Of a stretch of 64,000 bases of DNA, positions 8,484 through 16,632 are shown one piece after another (position 1 is the first letter of the stretch; every line of letters starts with the position of its first letter). Below the pieces are notes generated by a model. It worked only from the letters and a program-made list of their open reading frames with translations. It had not been told where the DNA came from and did not search any database. Source of the DNA: DATEMU01 sp964414585. GTDB lineage: Bacteria; Planctomycetota; Phycisphaerae; UBA1845; UTPLA1. The stretch covers positions 62,001 through 126,000 of the forward strand of contig CAYPXR010000006.1 of NCBI GenBank assembly GCA_964414585.1. The letters are read 5' to 3'. A program made the position numbers and the translations under genes.

Positions 8484-9083
8484 ATGGCCAAGCACGAATA
8501 CGACCCCCACACGATGACCGAGGCCGACGTCCTCACGACGCGCCTCGACGCCCTCGTCGACTTCTTCCGCGAAAAAGGCGTCAACTGGGCACGCAAGAAC
8601 TCGCTTTGGCCGATGCCCTTCGCGACCGCCTGCTGCGGTATCGAGCTGATGGCCACCGGGGCCAGCCGCTACGACATCGCCCGTTTCGGGGCCGAGGTCA
8701 TGCGCTTCAGCCCGCGCCAGTGCGACCTGCTCATCTGCGCCGGCCGCGTCGCGATCAAGATGATGCCCGTCCTCCAGCGAATCTACCTCCAGATGACCGA
8801 GCCGAAGTGGGTCATCTCCATGGGGGCCTGCGCCTCGACCGGCGGCGTCTTTGATACTTACGCCGTCGTGCAGGGCGTCGATCAATTTCTCCCCGTGGAC
8901 GTTTATGTGCCCGGCTGCCCCCCGCGACCGGAGACGCTCATCGAAGGAATCATGGCGATCCAGCGAATCGTGGAAAAGGATGGAATCAAGTCGAGCGCCG
9001 AGCGCGGTCGCGGTCTCAAGCTCGTCGTGGAGCCGACCGTGCAAATCAACGTGCCCGCCACGGCAGGCGCGGAATCGGATTAG
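8484..9083 (+). CDS. nuoB: NADH-quinone oxidoreductase subunit B
   Basis: 199 residues. It carries the ligands of the N2 [4Fe-4S] cluster: the adjacent Cys pair in FATACCGIELM, the Cys of MGACASTGGVFD and the Cys of VYVPGCPPRPE. The sequence is typical of NuoB/PSST throughout (RYDIARFGAEVMRFSPRQ). It sits in the peripheral arm next to the quinone pocket and passes electrons to quinone. Its stop overlaps or abuts the start of nuoC. The gene is separated from nuoA by the Fic insertion, so it must be transcribed either through an antisense gene or from a promoter in the 8.3-8.48 kb gap. Confidence 0.97.
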   Translation: MAKHEYDPHTMTEADVLTTRLDALVDFFREKGVNWARKNSLWPMPFATACCGIELMATGASRYDIARFGAEVMRFSPRQCDLLICAGRVAIKMMPVLQRIYLQMTEPKWVISMGACASTGGVFDTYAVVQGVDQFLPVDVYVPGCPPRPETLIEGIMAIQRIVEKDGIKSSAERGRGLKLVVEPTVQINVPATAGAESD

Positions 9084-9085
9084 TG

Positions 9086-9619
9086 ATGGCAACCGTTTCA
9101 GAAATCGTCGGGATACTCAACACCCGCTTTGGCGACAGGAAGTTTGAGGCGAAGCCGCTGGTCATGCGCGGTGAGCAGTCCGGCGATCAACTGTATATCC
9201 GCGTCGAACCGAGCCGGCTGATCGAGGTCATGCGTTTCCTCCGCGAAGACGCGGCCACGCGCTTCGAGCAACTCTGCGACGTCACCTGCGTCGATTATCT
9301 GAACTTCCCCAATGCGACGGACCGCTACGGCGTGATCTATTCGCTCCTGTCGCTGACCCACAATCACCGCCTCTGGGTAAAGTGCTTCGTGAACGACCCC
9401 AAGCCCGCCGTCCCGTCGATCACCGCGATCTGGCCCGGCGCGGAATGGATGGAGCGCGAGATCTTCGACATGTTCGGCATCGTCTTCGACGCACACCCCG
9501 ACCTCCGCCGCATCCTCACCTGGGACGGCTTCGAGGCGAACCCCCTCCGCAAGGACTACCCCCTCCGCGGCAAAGGCGAACGCGAGAATTATCCGGTCTT
9601 GCACCGCGATAGCGCGTGA
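9086..9619 (+). CDS. nuoC: NADH-quinone oxidoreductase subunit C
   Basis: 177 residues from the ATG at 9086; an overlapping GTG at 9083 is the alternative. The 30-kDa subunit signature is present: WPGAEWMEREIFDMFGIVFDAHPDLRRILTWDGF, then the closing motif LRKDYPLRGKGERE. It is a separate NuoC, not a NuoCD fusion. The protein is part of the hydrophilic arm of complex I. nuoD does not follow; a toxin-antitoxin module starts immediately after the stop, so the rest of complex I must lie elsewhere. Confidence 0.96.
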   Translation: MATVSEIVGILNTRFGDRKFEAKPLVMRGEQSGDQLYIRVEPSRLIEVMRFLREDAATRFEQLCDVTCVDYLNFPNATDRYGVIYSLLSLTHNHRLWVKCFVNDPKPAVPSITAIWPGAEWMEREIFDMFGIVFDAHPDLRRILTWDGFEANPLRKDYPLRGKGERENYPVLHRDSA

Positions 9620-9622
9620 TTC

Positions 9623-9652
9623 TTGCGACGAACGGCGCCCAATCGATATAAT
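9623..9652 (+). promoter_or_regulatory. promoter of the VapBC-type module
   Basis: TTGCGA (9623-9628), an 18-base spacer and a perfect TATAAT (9647-9652) begin three bases after the nuoC stop. A start about seven bases downstream would leave a leader of only ~12 bases before the ATG at 9671. This gives the module its own promoter independent of nuo. Confidence 0.45.
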
Positions 9653-9670
9653 GGAATATCGGTGTTGTAT

Positions 9671-9916
9671 ATGACCTATTTCGGAACTGTAAAGAACGGC
9701 GTAATCGTACTTGATCAAGAAGCACAGCTTCCGGATGGAACATCCGTCGAAGTGCGCCCAACGACGCCCAAAAATGGTGTCGTCCCGGAGTCCTCAAACG
9801 ACGACTTTGATCTTGACGACCTTGCCAAATTTGCCGTGGATACCGGCATACCTGACTTGGCCATCAACCACGATCATTACCTGTACGGTCACCCCAAGGT
9901 GACGGATGAAGGATGA
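9671..9916 (+). CDS. VapB-type antitoxin (AF2212/DUF104-like)
   Basis: 81 residues from the ATG at 9671; an upstream in-frame start at 9623 would overlap the promoter and is less likely. The N-terminus reads MTYFGTVKNGVIVLDQ followed by LPDGTSVEV, the compact strand motif of small antitoxins paired with PIN toxins. The C-terminal half is acidic (SSNDDFDLDDLAKFAVDTG), as expected for a toxin-neutralising tail. Its end overlaps the toxin gene by 11 bp. The base composition is lower in GC than the flanking nuo genes. Confidence 0.7.
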   Translation: MTYFGTVKNGVIVLDQEAQLPDGTSVEVRPTTPKNGVVPESSNDDFDLDDLAKFAVDTGIPDLAINHDHYLYGHPKVTDEG

Positions 9917-10331
9917 TACGGTTTTTTTGGATTCAAACGGGCTTATCGCCCTTCTCAATTCTGTTGATGGGCTCCACGGACTCGCTGAGAATTGCTTCGC
10001 GGAATTAAACCGCTCAAAGCGATCATACCTGACGACCGATCTTGTCCTCGCCGAAACTGGAAACGGTCTGTCGCGATCGAAAGGCCGCGATGTCTTTTCG
10101 ATGGCCGCTCGAAAAATGCTGGTCGACCATCGTTATCATGTCATCTTTGTAGACGACGCCTTGTTTCTCAGCGGGCTCAATCGATATCAAAAACGTCAAG
10201 ACAAGCAATGGGGTCTTATCGACTGCATCAGCTTTGAAGTCATGAGCACAGCGGGCTTACAAAATGCCTTCACCGCAGACCGCCATTTTGAACAAGCCGG
10301 ATTTCATTGTTTGCTCCGTGAACGATCGTGA
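9906..10331 (+). CDS. vapC: PIN-domain ribonuclease toxin, VapC-type
   Basis: 141 residues. The PIN acidic residues can be seen: D9 in TVFLDSNGLIALL, E50 in LVLAETGNGL, D118 in GLIDCISFEVM and D136-region in FTADRHFEQAG. These coordinate Mg2+ for RNA cleavage. In VapBC systems the toxin usually cuts tRNA or rRNA and is held inactive by the co-translated antitoxin. The 11-bp overlap with the upstream gene supports the pairing. The O-methyltransferase gene starts 6 bp after its stop and may be read from the same transcript. Confidence 0.85.
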   Translation: MKDDTVFLDSNGLIALLNSVDGLHGLAENCFAELNRSKRSYLTTDLVLAETGNGLSRSKGRDVFSMAARKMLVDHRYHVIFVDDALFLSGLNRYQKRQDKQWGLIDCISFEVMSTAGLQNAFTADRHFEQAGFHCLLRERS

Positions 10332-10337
10332 TTCACC

Positions 10338-10988
10338 ATGTCCACGACCTCCACCCTCGTCACCGCCGAACACTTCCGCTACATCGCCGAGCGCACCATC
10401 CAGGAAGACGACTTCTTGAAGGACTTGAAGCGTGACGCCGCCGCCGCCGGCATCCCGCAGATCTCCATCTGCCCCGAACAGGCCGCCTTCACGCAAGTCC
10501 TGCTCCGGCTGAACAAGGCCAAACAGGTCGTCGAAGTCGGCACCCTCGCCGGCTACTCCGCCATCAACATGGCCCGCGCCCTTCCGCCGGACGGTTGCGT
10601 TCGCACGATTGAGCTAAACCCCAGGCACGCCGACTTCGCCGAATCGCGGTTCCAGCGCTCCGACGTCGCCGAGCGCATCGAACTCCATCGCGGCGCCGGC
10701 ATGGACGTGCTGCCGCGCTTCGAAACCGACTCCGCCGATGCCGCCTTCCTCGACGCCGACAAATCGAGCTACCCCGCCTATCTCGAAGAATGCCTCCGCA
10801 TCGTCCGCCCCGGCGGTCTCGTCATGGCCGACAACGCCTTCGCCTTCGGCCAGCTCTTCGACAAAAACCCCACCGATCGCGAGGCCCCCGCCGTCCGGGC
10901 CTTCAACGACATCATGGCCCGCGAGAAGCGGCTGTCGAGCGTCATCGTCCCACTGGGAGACGGCCTTTGGGTCGGCGTGAAGCTGTAG
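10338..10988 (+). CDS. SAM-dependent O-methyltransferase (CCoAOMT type)
   Basis: 216 residues, normal for the family. The glycine-rich SAM site is VVEVGTLAGYSAINMARALP (about residues 64-83). The acidic end of the second strand is RTIELNPRHADFAE. The metal-site region is AAFLDADKSSYPAYLEEC followed by VMADNAFAFGQLFD. These features place it with caffeoyl-CoA/catechol-type O-methyltransferases (Methyltransf_3). The substrate cannot be told from the sequence. It lies immediately behind the VapBC pair. Confidence 0.88.
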   Translation: MSTTSTLVTAEHFRYIAERTIQEDDFLKDLKRDAAAAGIPQISICPEQAAFTQVLLRLNKAKQVVEVGTLAGYSAINMARALPPDGCVRTIELNPRHADFAESRFQRSDVAERIELHRGAGMDVLPRFETDSADAAFLDADKSSYPAYLEECLRIVRPGGLVMADNAFAFGQLFDKNPTDREAPAVRAFNDIMAREKRLSSVIVPLGDGLWVGVKL

Positions 10989-11012
10989 TCTGGTCCGTGC
11001 CCGCCTTTGTTG

Positions 11013-11897
11013 CTAAAGGCACTTCGACGCGCGATCAAACCACTCTCGCCCCCAAGCCAAAAGGCCATGAATAAAAAGCGCCCCGACCGCCACCGGCGCG
11101 ATCGGCCCGCAATTCTTAATGAACGGCACGATCGCCTCCGGTTTGTCTTCGAGCGTCACGATCTCGTCGTGCTCATCTTTCGACTCGGCGGTCTGCCACC
11201 GCCGGCGTAATTCGTCGGCGGTCATCTCGAGCCGCGCTTCAAAGAGCATCTCCGGCTGATGGATCTCCTTGTCACGGATGAGGCCGACGCAAACAAGGCC
11301 GTGCGTCTCCTCCGGCGGTAGCCCCAGTTCCTCCGTCATCTCGCGTGATACGCTCGCGAACGCATCGATCGATCCGTCGGGCCGTCGATCGCTCTCCTCC
11401 AGCGCCCCGCCGAAGGTATGCACGTGTTCGGCGTGATACGAGACGCGCTTGGACCGTCGCCCGTAGCAAATGCGCCCATCGGAGGAAATCAGCGTCGCCG
11501 TCGTGCCGATGGGATTCGAGAAGCGATGCCAGCCGAATTCCTCCACGCGATGCCGGTTAAACAAATTCGTCCCCACAAAATCGCGATAGCACGTCGGCCC
11601 GACGACCAGGTGAAATACGTCGCCGCCGGGGCCGCGTTCCATCCGCTGTCCGGAATAGCGCAAAAGCGCACCGTTGAAGAGCATCTTGTCGGTCCCCTTG
11701 GCAAGGGCAACCTGCCGCTCCCATTCCGCCGAGATCAGCGCGTCGAGTTCCTCCGTCGTCGGTCGCGGTTTCGGATCGAAGGAAACGCGAACGTGCGCCG
11801 CGTCGAATCGCCCGCAGGCGTCAATGACAAAGGGCAGTCGGTCGGTAGACGGTGCCACAAGGTTCCTTTCGGGACGCAGATTATCGTCGAGGACCAC
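11013..11897 (-). CDS. NUDT22-like Nudix hydrolase
   Basis: 294 residues. A degenerate Nudix box with the core REMTEELGL follows the Gly-rich HTFGGALEESDRRPDG in the middle of the protein; the inserted residues between G and REx2EE are as in NUDT22-type proteins. The N-terminal part, including LRYSGQ and VVGPTCYRDFVGTN, also matches that group, whose characterised member hydrolyses UDP-glucose/UDP-galactose to the sugar phosphate and UMP. The assignment rests on motif style. The gene is convergent with the O-methyltransferase gene and the ends are 25 bp apart. Confidence 0.72.
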   Translation of the reverse strand: MVLDDNLRPERNLVAPSTDRLPFVIDACGRFDAAHVRVSFDPKPRPTTEELDALISAEWERQVALAKGTDKMLFNGALLRYSGQRMERGPGGDVFHLVVGPTCYRDFVGTNLFNRHRVEEFGWHRFSNPIGTTATLISSDGRICYGRRSKRVSYHAEHVHTFGGALEESDRRPDGSIDAFASVSREMTEELGLPPEETHGLVCVGLIRDKEIHQPEMLFEARLEMTADELRRRWQTAESKDEHDEIVTLEDKPEAIVPFIKNCGPIAPVAVGALFIHGLLAWGREWFDRASKCL

Positions 11898-12000
11898 AAA
11901 TCGCTAAGAGCCGGTTTGCCGGGAATACACCATTGACCCTCGGCCGCGGTCGTATTACAGTGTGTGACATTGGGCGTCGAGAAATCGGCGCCAGCCGCCC

Positions 12001-12276
12001 ATGAAACGAACGATCGCCATCCTGGTGCTACTGGCCTTCCTGCCGCTCGCGGCCGGGGCGACGCCCTTTCTCCATCACCACAGCCATCAGGAAGCCGCCG
12101 ATTCCTGCCAGGTCTGCTACCTGATCAAGATCGGATCGGTCGCTCTGGCAGCGGCCTTCGCCCTGCTCTTGGTCGCGACGGAGGCGGTCCGGCGTCAGCC
12201 GCGGCCCGTCAATGCCTTTGCGCGAGATTCGGTGCGACATGCGCCCGCTGCCCCTCGTGCCCCTCCCCTTCACTAA
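12001..12276 (+). CDS. small secreted His/Cys protein with membrane span
   Basis: 91 residues. A signal peptide (residues 1-19, ILVLLAFLPLAAGA) is followed by HHHSHQEAADSCQVC and a membrane span (SVALAAAFALLLVATEA). The His run together with CQVC recalls the DUF2946-like small proteins often found near metal-resistance genes, but here no such neighbours are present. The role is unknown. The C-terminal tail is rich in Arg, Ala and Pro. Confidence 0.5.
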   Translation: MKRTIAILVLLAFLPLAAGATPFLHHHSHQEAADSCQVCYLIKIGSVALAAAFALLLVATEAVRRQPRPVNAFARDSVRHAPAAPRAPPLH

Positions 12277-12445
12277 TTCATCTCCTGCCGCGCTCGAAGT
12301 CTCGTGATGTCATCGCGCGCAGAGTCCGCCGATCCTGAATCGTCGGCGCATCGCCTGATGCTTTGTTCGAGCTTCGATTCCCGTTCCCCCGCGCGTTACC
12401 GGTCCGTCTGAACTGATTCCTTCTTCCTCCCAAAGGAGGTGTTCC

Positions 12446-13213
12446 ATGCGTCGACGTGGTTTTACGTTGATCGAGTTGTTGATGGTCATTGCGATCATTT
12501 CTCTGCTTGTCAGCATTTTGCTTCCGGCGCTTTCTCAGTCTCGCCGGATTGGGCGGCGCAGCGTCGCGCTGTCCAACCTCCGTGACGTGGGCGTTGGATT
12601 CCTCGCTTATTCACAAGACAGCGAAGATCAATTTCCGGTCCTCAACGATCCCGAGGAAAAGGCGTTCCTCGGGGTCAGCCTGTTGGCCCGCCTGCAACAC
12701 GTTCCTGAAAAATCTTTGCTGAACCCCAACACCCTGGACGTCGGCGCGACCCAATTCACCGACGATGGACGTCCGGTTCTCGTTGAGTTGGGCGGGGCGC
12801 CGGTGGATGCGACCACGCAGGTTGAACCCGGCAGCGTCGATCAATTACGTTGGCACATTTCTTACGCCTACGATCCGGACCCCAAGAAAAGCCGGACCAA
12901 TCGACCGCTCAAGTTGAACACGAGCCTGCCGCAGGTTTTCTTTGGGGACCGCGCCGATTACGCCTTGGGCCGTACGTTCTCCGCCAACTGGGGCGGTGAA
13001 GGAATGTGTCTGTTGTGGACGGACACACATGCAGAATTCTCGAAGCATCATTACATCGAAGATCAGGGGGATCCCAACATATACCATCACAACGAGTTCG
13101 GCGCCGAAGGCGCCCTCGAACAAAGTGGTGGTGTGCGGGTTACCGAAGGGACTCGTGACACCCATCTGCGTTGCTTCACCGAGGAGGAGGACGACGTGCT
13201 CTTGCCGAATTAG
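12446..13213 (+). CDS. planctomycete pseudopilin (type II secretion-like N-terminus)
   Basis: 255 residues. It starts RRRGFTLIELLMVIAIIS, a textbook class III leader: prepilin peptidase would cut after Gly5 and methylate Phe, with Glu at position +5. The hydrophobic helix ends at LLPALSQSRR. The remainder has the planctomycete minor-pilin style (NLRDVGVGFLAYSQDS, then a C-terminal segment with WTDTHAEF instead of the usual H-x9-DG tail). AAGGAGGTG precedes the ATG at ideal distance. Such proteins are abundant paralogues in Planctomycetota and are thought to act in pseudopili or surface export. It is alone here. Confidence 0.85.
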   Translation: MRRRGFTLIELLMVIAIISLLVSILLPALSQSRRIGRRSVALSNLRDVGVGFLAYSQDSEDQFPVLNDPEEKAFLGVSLLARLQHVPEKSLLNPNTLDVGATQFTDDGRPVLVELGGAPVDATTQVEPGSVDQLRWHISYAYDPDPKKSRTNRPLKLNTSLPQVFFGDRADYALGRTFSANWGGEGMCLLWTDTHAEFSKHHYIEDQGDPNIYHHNEFGAEGALEQSGGVRVTEGTRDTHLRCFTEEEDDVLLPN

Positions 13214-13405
13214 GTGCCGGTCCATCGCAAACTGGTGGGATCATTTCTGCTATAATGAAGCGGACTCCTACGTCACTCCGACGGGCGGACCCTCGCGATC
13301 CGTTGGCTTGCCGTTTCCGAGTTGGCGCTTCCGGATGAAGCGACGAAATAACTCTTGACCCATGGGAATACATTCACACGACGACCCAATGTTGAAAATG
13401 CAATA

Positions 13406-15937
13406 ATGAAGATAAACGTTTTACTAACGATGGGCGTCTTGCTGGGTGCGATCGCCGGCACGGCCAAGGCCGATCCGCCGCGCCCCTTCGAAGACGAGAT
13501 CATCTATCAATTCATGCCCATCGCCTGGCGCGACTCCAACAACGACGCCCAGCGCTTCGGCGATTTCGACGGAATGACCGCTTCGCTCGACTATCTCCAA
13601 TCCCTCGGCGTCACGATGGTCTGGATGACGCCGATCTTTCCCTCGCCCGCCTACCACGGCTACCAGCACGGCCGCGCCGATCAGCTCAATCCCTGGTTCG
13701 GCACGGAGGCGCAGTTTCTCAATTTCGTCAATCAGGCGCACGCCCGCGGGATCAAGGTCTTCATCGACAACGTCGTCTACGGCATCAGCCAATCAACCGA
13801 GTGGTACCAAAGCGCCTACAACAATCCGGCGAGCCCGTACGACGCCTGGCTCGCCTTCACCAACGCCGCCAACACCTCGTACCTGGGCAGCGTCTATACC
13901 ACCTGGAACGGTTCGACCGTCGGATTCATCCACTGGGACCACAACAACTCCAACCCGACCGCCCTGGTCACCGACTGGGCCAAGCATTGGCTCGACCCCA
14001 ACAACGACGGCGACCCTTCCGATGGCATTGACGGCTATCGCCTCGACCACGTCTGGTATGAATACGGCAGCGGCCCCAACGGCTGGGGCTACAACATCGA
14101 CGACTTTTGGATTCCGTGGAAGACCGCGCTGCAAACCGTCAACCCCAACGTCCTCACCTTCGCCGAACAGGCCGACTGGGGCATCACCGGAGCGAATCTC
14201 CTGCCCGCCTTCGATGCGACGATGACCAAACCGTGGGAATTTGCGGTCCGCGATTCACTCGCCGCCGAAACGACGACCAGCATCTACAGCCAGACCACCG
14301 CGACGCTCGCGCAGCTTCCCGCCGGCAAAAACTTTCTCGGCGAAATGGGCGATCACGACGTGGATCGCGTGACGTCCGTCCTCGGCGGCAGCCTCACCAA
14401 GGCCAAGGCCGCCGCGGCGATCCTGCTGACCAGTCCCTTCCCGCCCATGATCTATTACGGCGACGAGATCGGCATGCGCGGCACCAAGGGCAACTGGGGC
14501 ACCGATGCCAACGACATCCCCATGCGCGAGCCCTTCAAATGGAAAGCCGTCGCCGGTCCGCCGATGAGCAACTATTTCGTCCTCAACACCTCCGCCTACA
14601 ACGCCCGCACGTCGCAAAACAACGACGGTCGCTCCGTCGAAGAACAGGACGGCGTCGCCGGTTCGCTGCTCGAAGCGTACAAGCAGCTCATCGCACTGCG
14701 AAAAGCGCACCCCGCCTTGCGTCATGGACAGTACGTCCCCATCACCAACAGCAGCAACCGCAACTGGGGCTTCCTGCGCTATGCCGAGGGCGAAGAGACG
14801 CTCTTCGTCGTCATCCGCGTTCGCAACAGCGCCGGCAGCGCGACGTTCAATCTTTCCAACACGACCATTCCCGGCGGCTCGACGACGCCCTTCGATCTGG
14901 TCACCGGCACGTCGTTCGCCGCCATCACCAATGCCAACAAGGCGTCCTACAGCATCACCCTTCCCGCTTATGGCTACGCGATTCTTCAGGTCAATCTCGC
15001 CCCCGTCGCCCCGCCGCCCAACGAGATCGACGGCGTGGATGTCCCAGCGAGCCTCGGCGGCAACAACGCCCGCGCGACGCAGAACAACCCGACCGCCCTC
15101 GGCGACAATCTCTCCGAACTCAACCAGCTCTTGGTCCGTCCGACGGCCGCCGGCCTGCGCATCGGAATCACCGGCAACCTCACCACCGACGGCACCGGTC
15201 TCTGCCTCTTCATCGACTCGCACTCCGGCGGTCAGAACGTGCTCAACTTCTCCGGTTACACGCCCCCGCCCGGCGGCCCCAATTTGCTGACCGGTACGCA
15301 CCTCGACGCCGGCTTCGAGCCGGACGAGATGATCTTTACCAACACCGCGGGCGGGACGATCTACGTCGACCAATTCACGCTGGGGCCTGGCAGCATTACC
15401 AAACTCTACAAAGGCAACGGAACGATCAACGACGGCGACGGCCTGCTTGCCGGCGGCTCGAATGCCAACGGGATGCAGGTCGCCATGAACAACAGCAACA
15501 CGCTCGGCGTCACCGGCACGAGCGCCGCCAACGCGGCGACCGCGAAGAACGGCTTTGACATGCTCATTCCCTACGCGGACATCGGCGTGGCCGGCCTGAC
15601 CGGCGGCGACGTGAAGATTGCGGCATTCATTTTGAAGACCAACGGTGAAGTCACGAACCAGTGGCTGCCCGGCCTCGGCGCCGGTCAGGGCAATCTCGGC
15701 ATCGCGCCGAACCTGACGACGATCCCGCAGGATCAGTTCGTGACCGTGCCGTTGGTTCTGGCCGGCGACATCGACGCGGATTTGGACGTCGATCTCGTCG
15801 ACGCTGAAGCGCTGGTCAATGTCCTGCTCGACCAACCCTCCAACCCGTCACACCCCGGCCGCAGCGATTTGAATCACGACGGAATCGTCGACGCCCGCGA
15901 CATCGCGGCGATGACGGAAGCACTGATGCTGCATTAA
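13406..15937 (+). CDS. secreted GH13 alpha-amylase with dockerin-like C-terminus
   Basis: 843 residues from the ATG at 13406, chosen because a clean signal peptide (LLTMGVLLGAIAGTAKA) follows. Residues ~25-540 are a GH13 barrel: GDFDGMTASLDYLQSLGVT, the nucleophile region DGIDGYRLDHVW, the acid/base Glu in VLTFAEQADWG and the region IV motif FLGEMGDHDVDR. A small beta domain and a ~280-residue module follow. The last ~60 residues hold two calcium-loop repeats (DIDADLDVDLVDAEALVNVL and DLNHDGIVDARDIAAMTEAL), as in type I dockerins. It should hydrolyse alpha-glucans outside the cytoplasm. A TATAAT at 13251-13256 could be its -10. Confidence 0.93.
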   Translation: MKINVLLTMGVLLGAIAGTAKADPPRPFEDEIIYQFMPIAWRDSNNDAQRFGDFDGMTASLDYLQSLGVTMVWMTPIFPSPAYHGYQHGRADQLNPWFGTEAQFLNFVNQAHARGIKVFIDNVVYGISQSTEWYQSAYNNPASPYDAWLAFTNAANTSYLGSVYTTWNGSTVGFIHWDHNNSNPTALVTDWAKHWLDPNNDGDPSDGIDGYRLDHVWYEYGSGPNGWGYNIDDFWIPWKTALQTVNPNVLTFAEQADWGITGANLLPAFDATMTKPWEFAVRDSLAAETTTSIYSQTTATLAQLPAGKNFLGEMGDHDVDRVTSVLGGSLTKAKAAAAILLTSPFPPMIYYGDEIGMRGTKGNWGTDANDIPMREPFKWKAVAGPPMSNYFVLNTSAYNARTSQNNDGRSVEEQDGVAGSLLEAYKQLIALRKAHPALRHGQYVPITNSSNRNWGFLRYAEGEETLFVVIRVRNSAGSATFNLSNTTIPGGSTTPFDLVTGTSFAAITNANKASYSITLPAYGYAILQVNLAPVAPPPNEIDGVDVPASLGGNNARATQNNPTALGDNLSELNQLLVRPTAAGLRIGITGNLTTDGTGLCLFIDSHSGGQNVLNFSGYTPPPGGPNLLTGTHLDAGFEPDEMIFTNTAGGTIYVDQFTLGPGSITKLYKGNGTINDGDGLLAGGSNANGMQVAMNNSNTLGVTGTSAANAATAKNGFDMLIPYADIGVAGLTGGDVKIAAFILKTNGEVTNQWLPGLGAGQGNLGIAPNLTTIPQDQFVTVPLVLAGDIDADLDVDLVDAEALVNVLLDQPSNPSHPGRSDLNHDGIVDARDIAAMTEALMLH

Positions 15938-15956
15938 GAAAAGGCGGCCTGCGGGC

Positions 15957-15982
15957 CGGGAGGGCGAGGCTCCCGCCGAGCC
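15957..15982 (+). repeat. REP element, single copy upstream of RAYT
   Basis: A 26-base unit, identical to one arm of the doublet at 16516-16582. It contains inverted GGCTC/GAGCC arms that can fold as a short hairpin. It lies between the amylase stop and the transposase start. Confidence 0.8.
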
Positions 15983-16017
15983 TTCCCAAAGACAATCACC
16001 CCGAATAACCTGATCTC

Positions 16018-16500
16018 ATGCTCCCCTCCGATGTTGGGTCACCGAATCCTCCCCGAAGAAGGCGACACCCAGTCCACGGCGTCCTTATTACAAGCGCGAG
16101 TCCGACCATCGTATTCCTGACGACGTGCACGAAAAATCGAATTCCGTGGCTGGCGACTTCGGAAGTCCATACCCTGCTGCGGAGGGCGTGGCTAAACGCA
16201 ACCGCCCGGCTGGTCGGCCGCTATGTCATCATGCCCGATCACATCCATCTGTTCGCCGCCCTTGGCCCCAGGGAAATCGATTTCGACAATTGGGTTCGAT
16301 ACTGGAAGTCTATCGTTTCAAAGGCGCACGGAAACAAGGATCATCGTTGGCAAACAGATCACTGGGATCGCCGAATGCGCACGGCACAGGATTGCGCCGC
16401 AAAGTGGGAGTATGTCTGGCAGAATCCCGTTCGACATGGACTGGTGTCGAGGGCCGAAGATTGGCCCTACCAGGGAGAGCTGAATCGATTCGAGTGGTAG
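16018..16500 (+). mobile_element. REP-associated tyrosine transposase (RAYT, TnpA-REP)
   Basis: 160 residues, a Y1 single-strand transposase domain. The HUH motif is in RYVIMPDHIHLFA (H75, H77). The nucleophile is Tyr132 in KWEYVWQNPVRHGLV, and WKSIVSKA and DHWDRRMR match the RAYT group. These enzymes are single-copy domesticated relatives of IS200/IS605 that cut and join REP sequences. Matching REP units lie on both sides (15957-15982 and 16516-16582), and one more is at 61584-61609, which supports activity on these repeats. The gene looks intact. Confidence 0.9.
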
Positions 16501-16515
16501 CCCGGATACCTGAAG

Positions 16516-16582
16516 GGCTCGGCGGGAGCCTCGCCCTCCCGTGGCGGCCTGACGCGCGGGAGGGCGAGGCTCCCGCCGAGCC
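16516..16582. repeat. REPIN: inverted REP doublet downstream of RAYT
   Basis: Two 26-base units, 16516-16541 and 16557-16582, are exact reverse complements of each other with a 15-base spacer. This is a REP doublet able to form a long hairpin. The units equal the single REP at 15957-15982. Confidence 0.88.
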
Positions 16583-16632
16583 ATTCCATCTTCCCAATTT
16601 CCGGAAGCTGGGTTGCCCGCACGGTAAACGGT

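Noticed and set aside
14255..15835. A 526-codon minus-strand and a 483-codon plus-strand frame inside the amylase gene
   Set aside because: They are shadows of the amylase coding frame, low in hydrophobic order and rich in R, G and A, without family resemblance.
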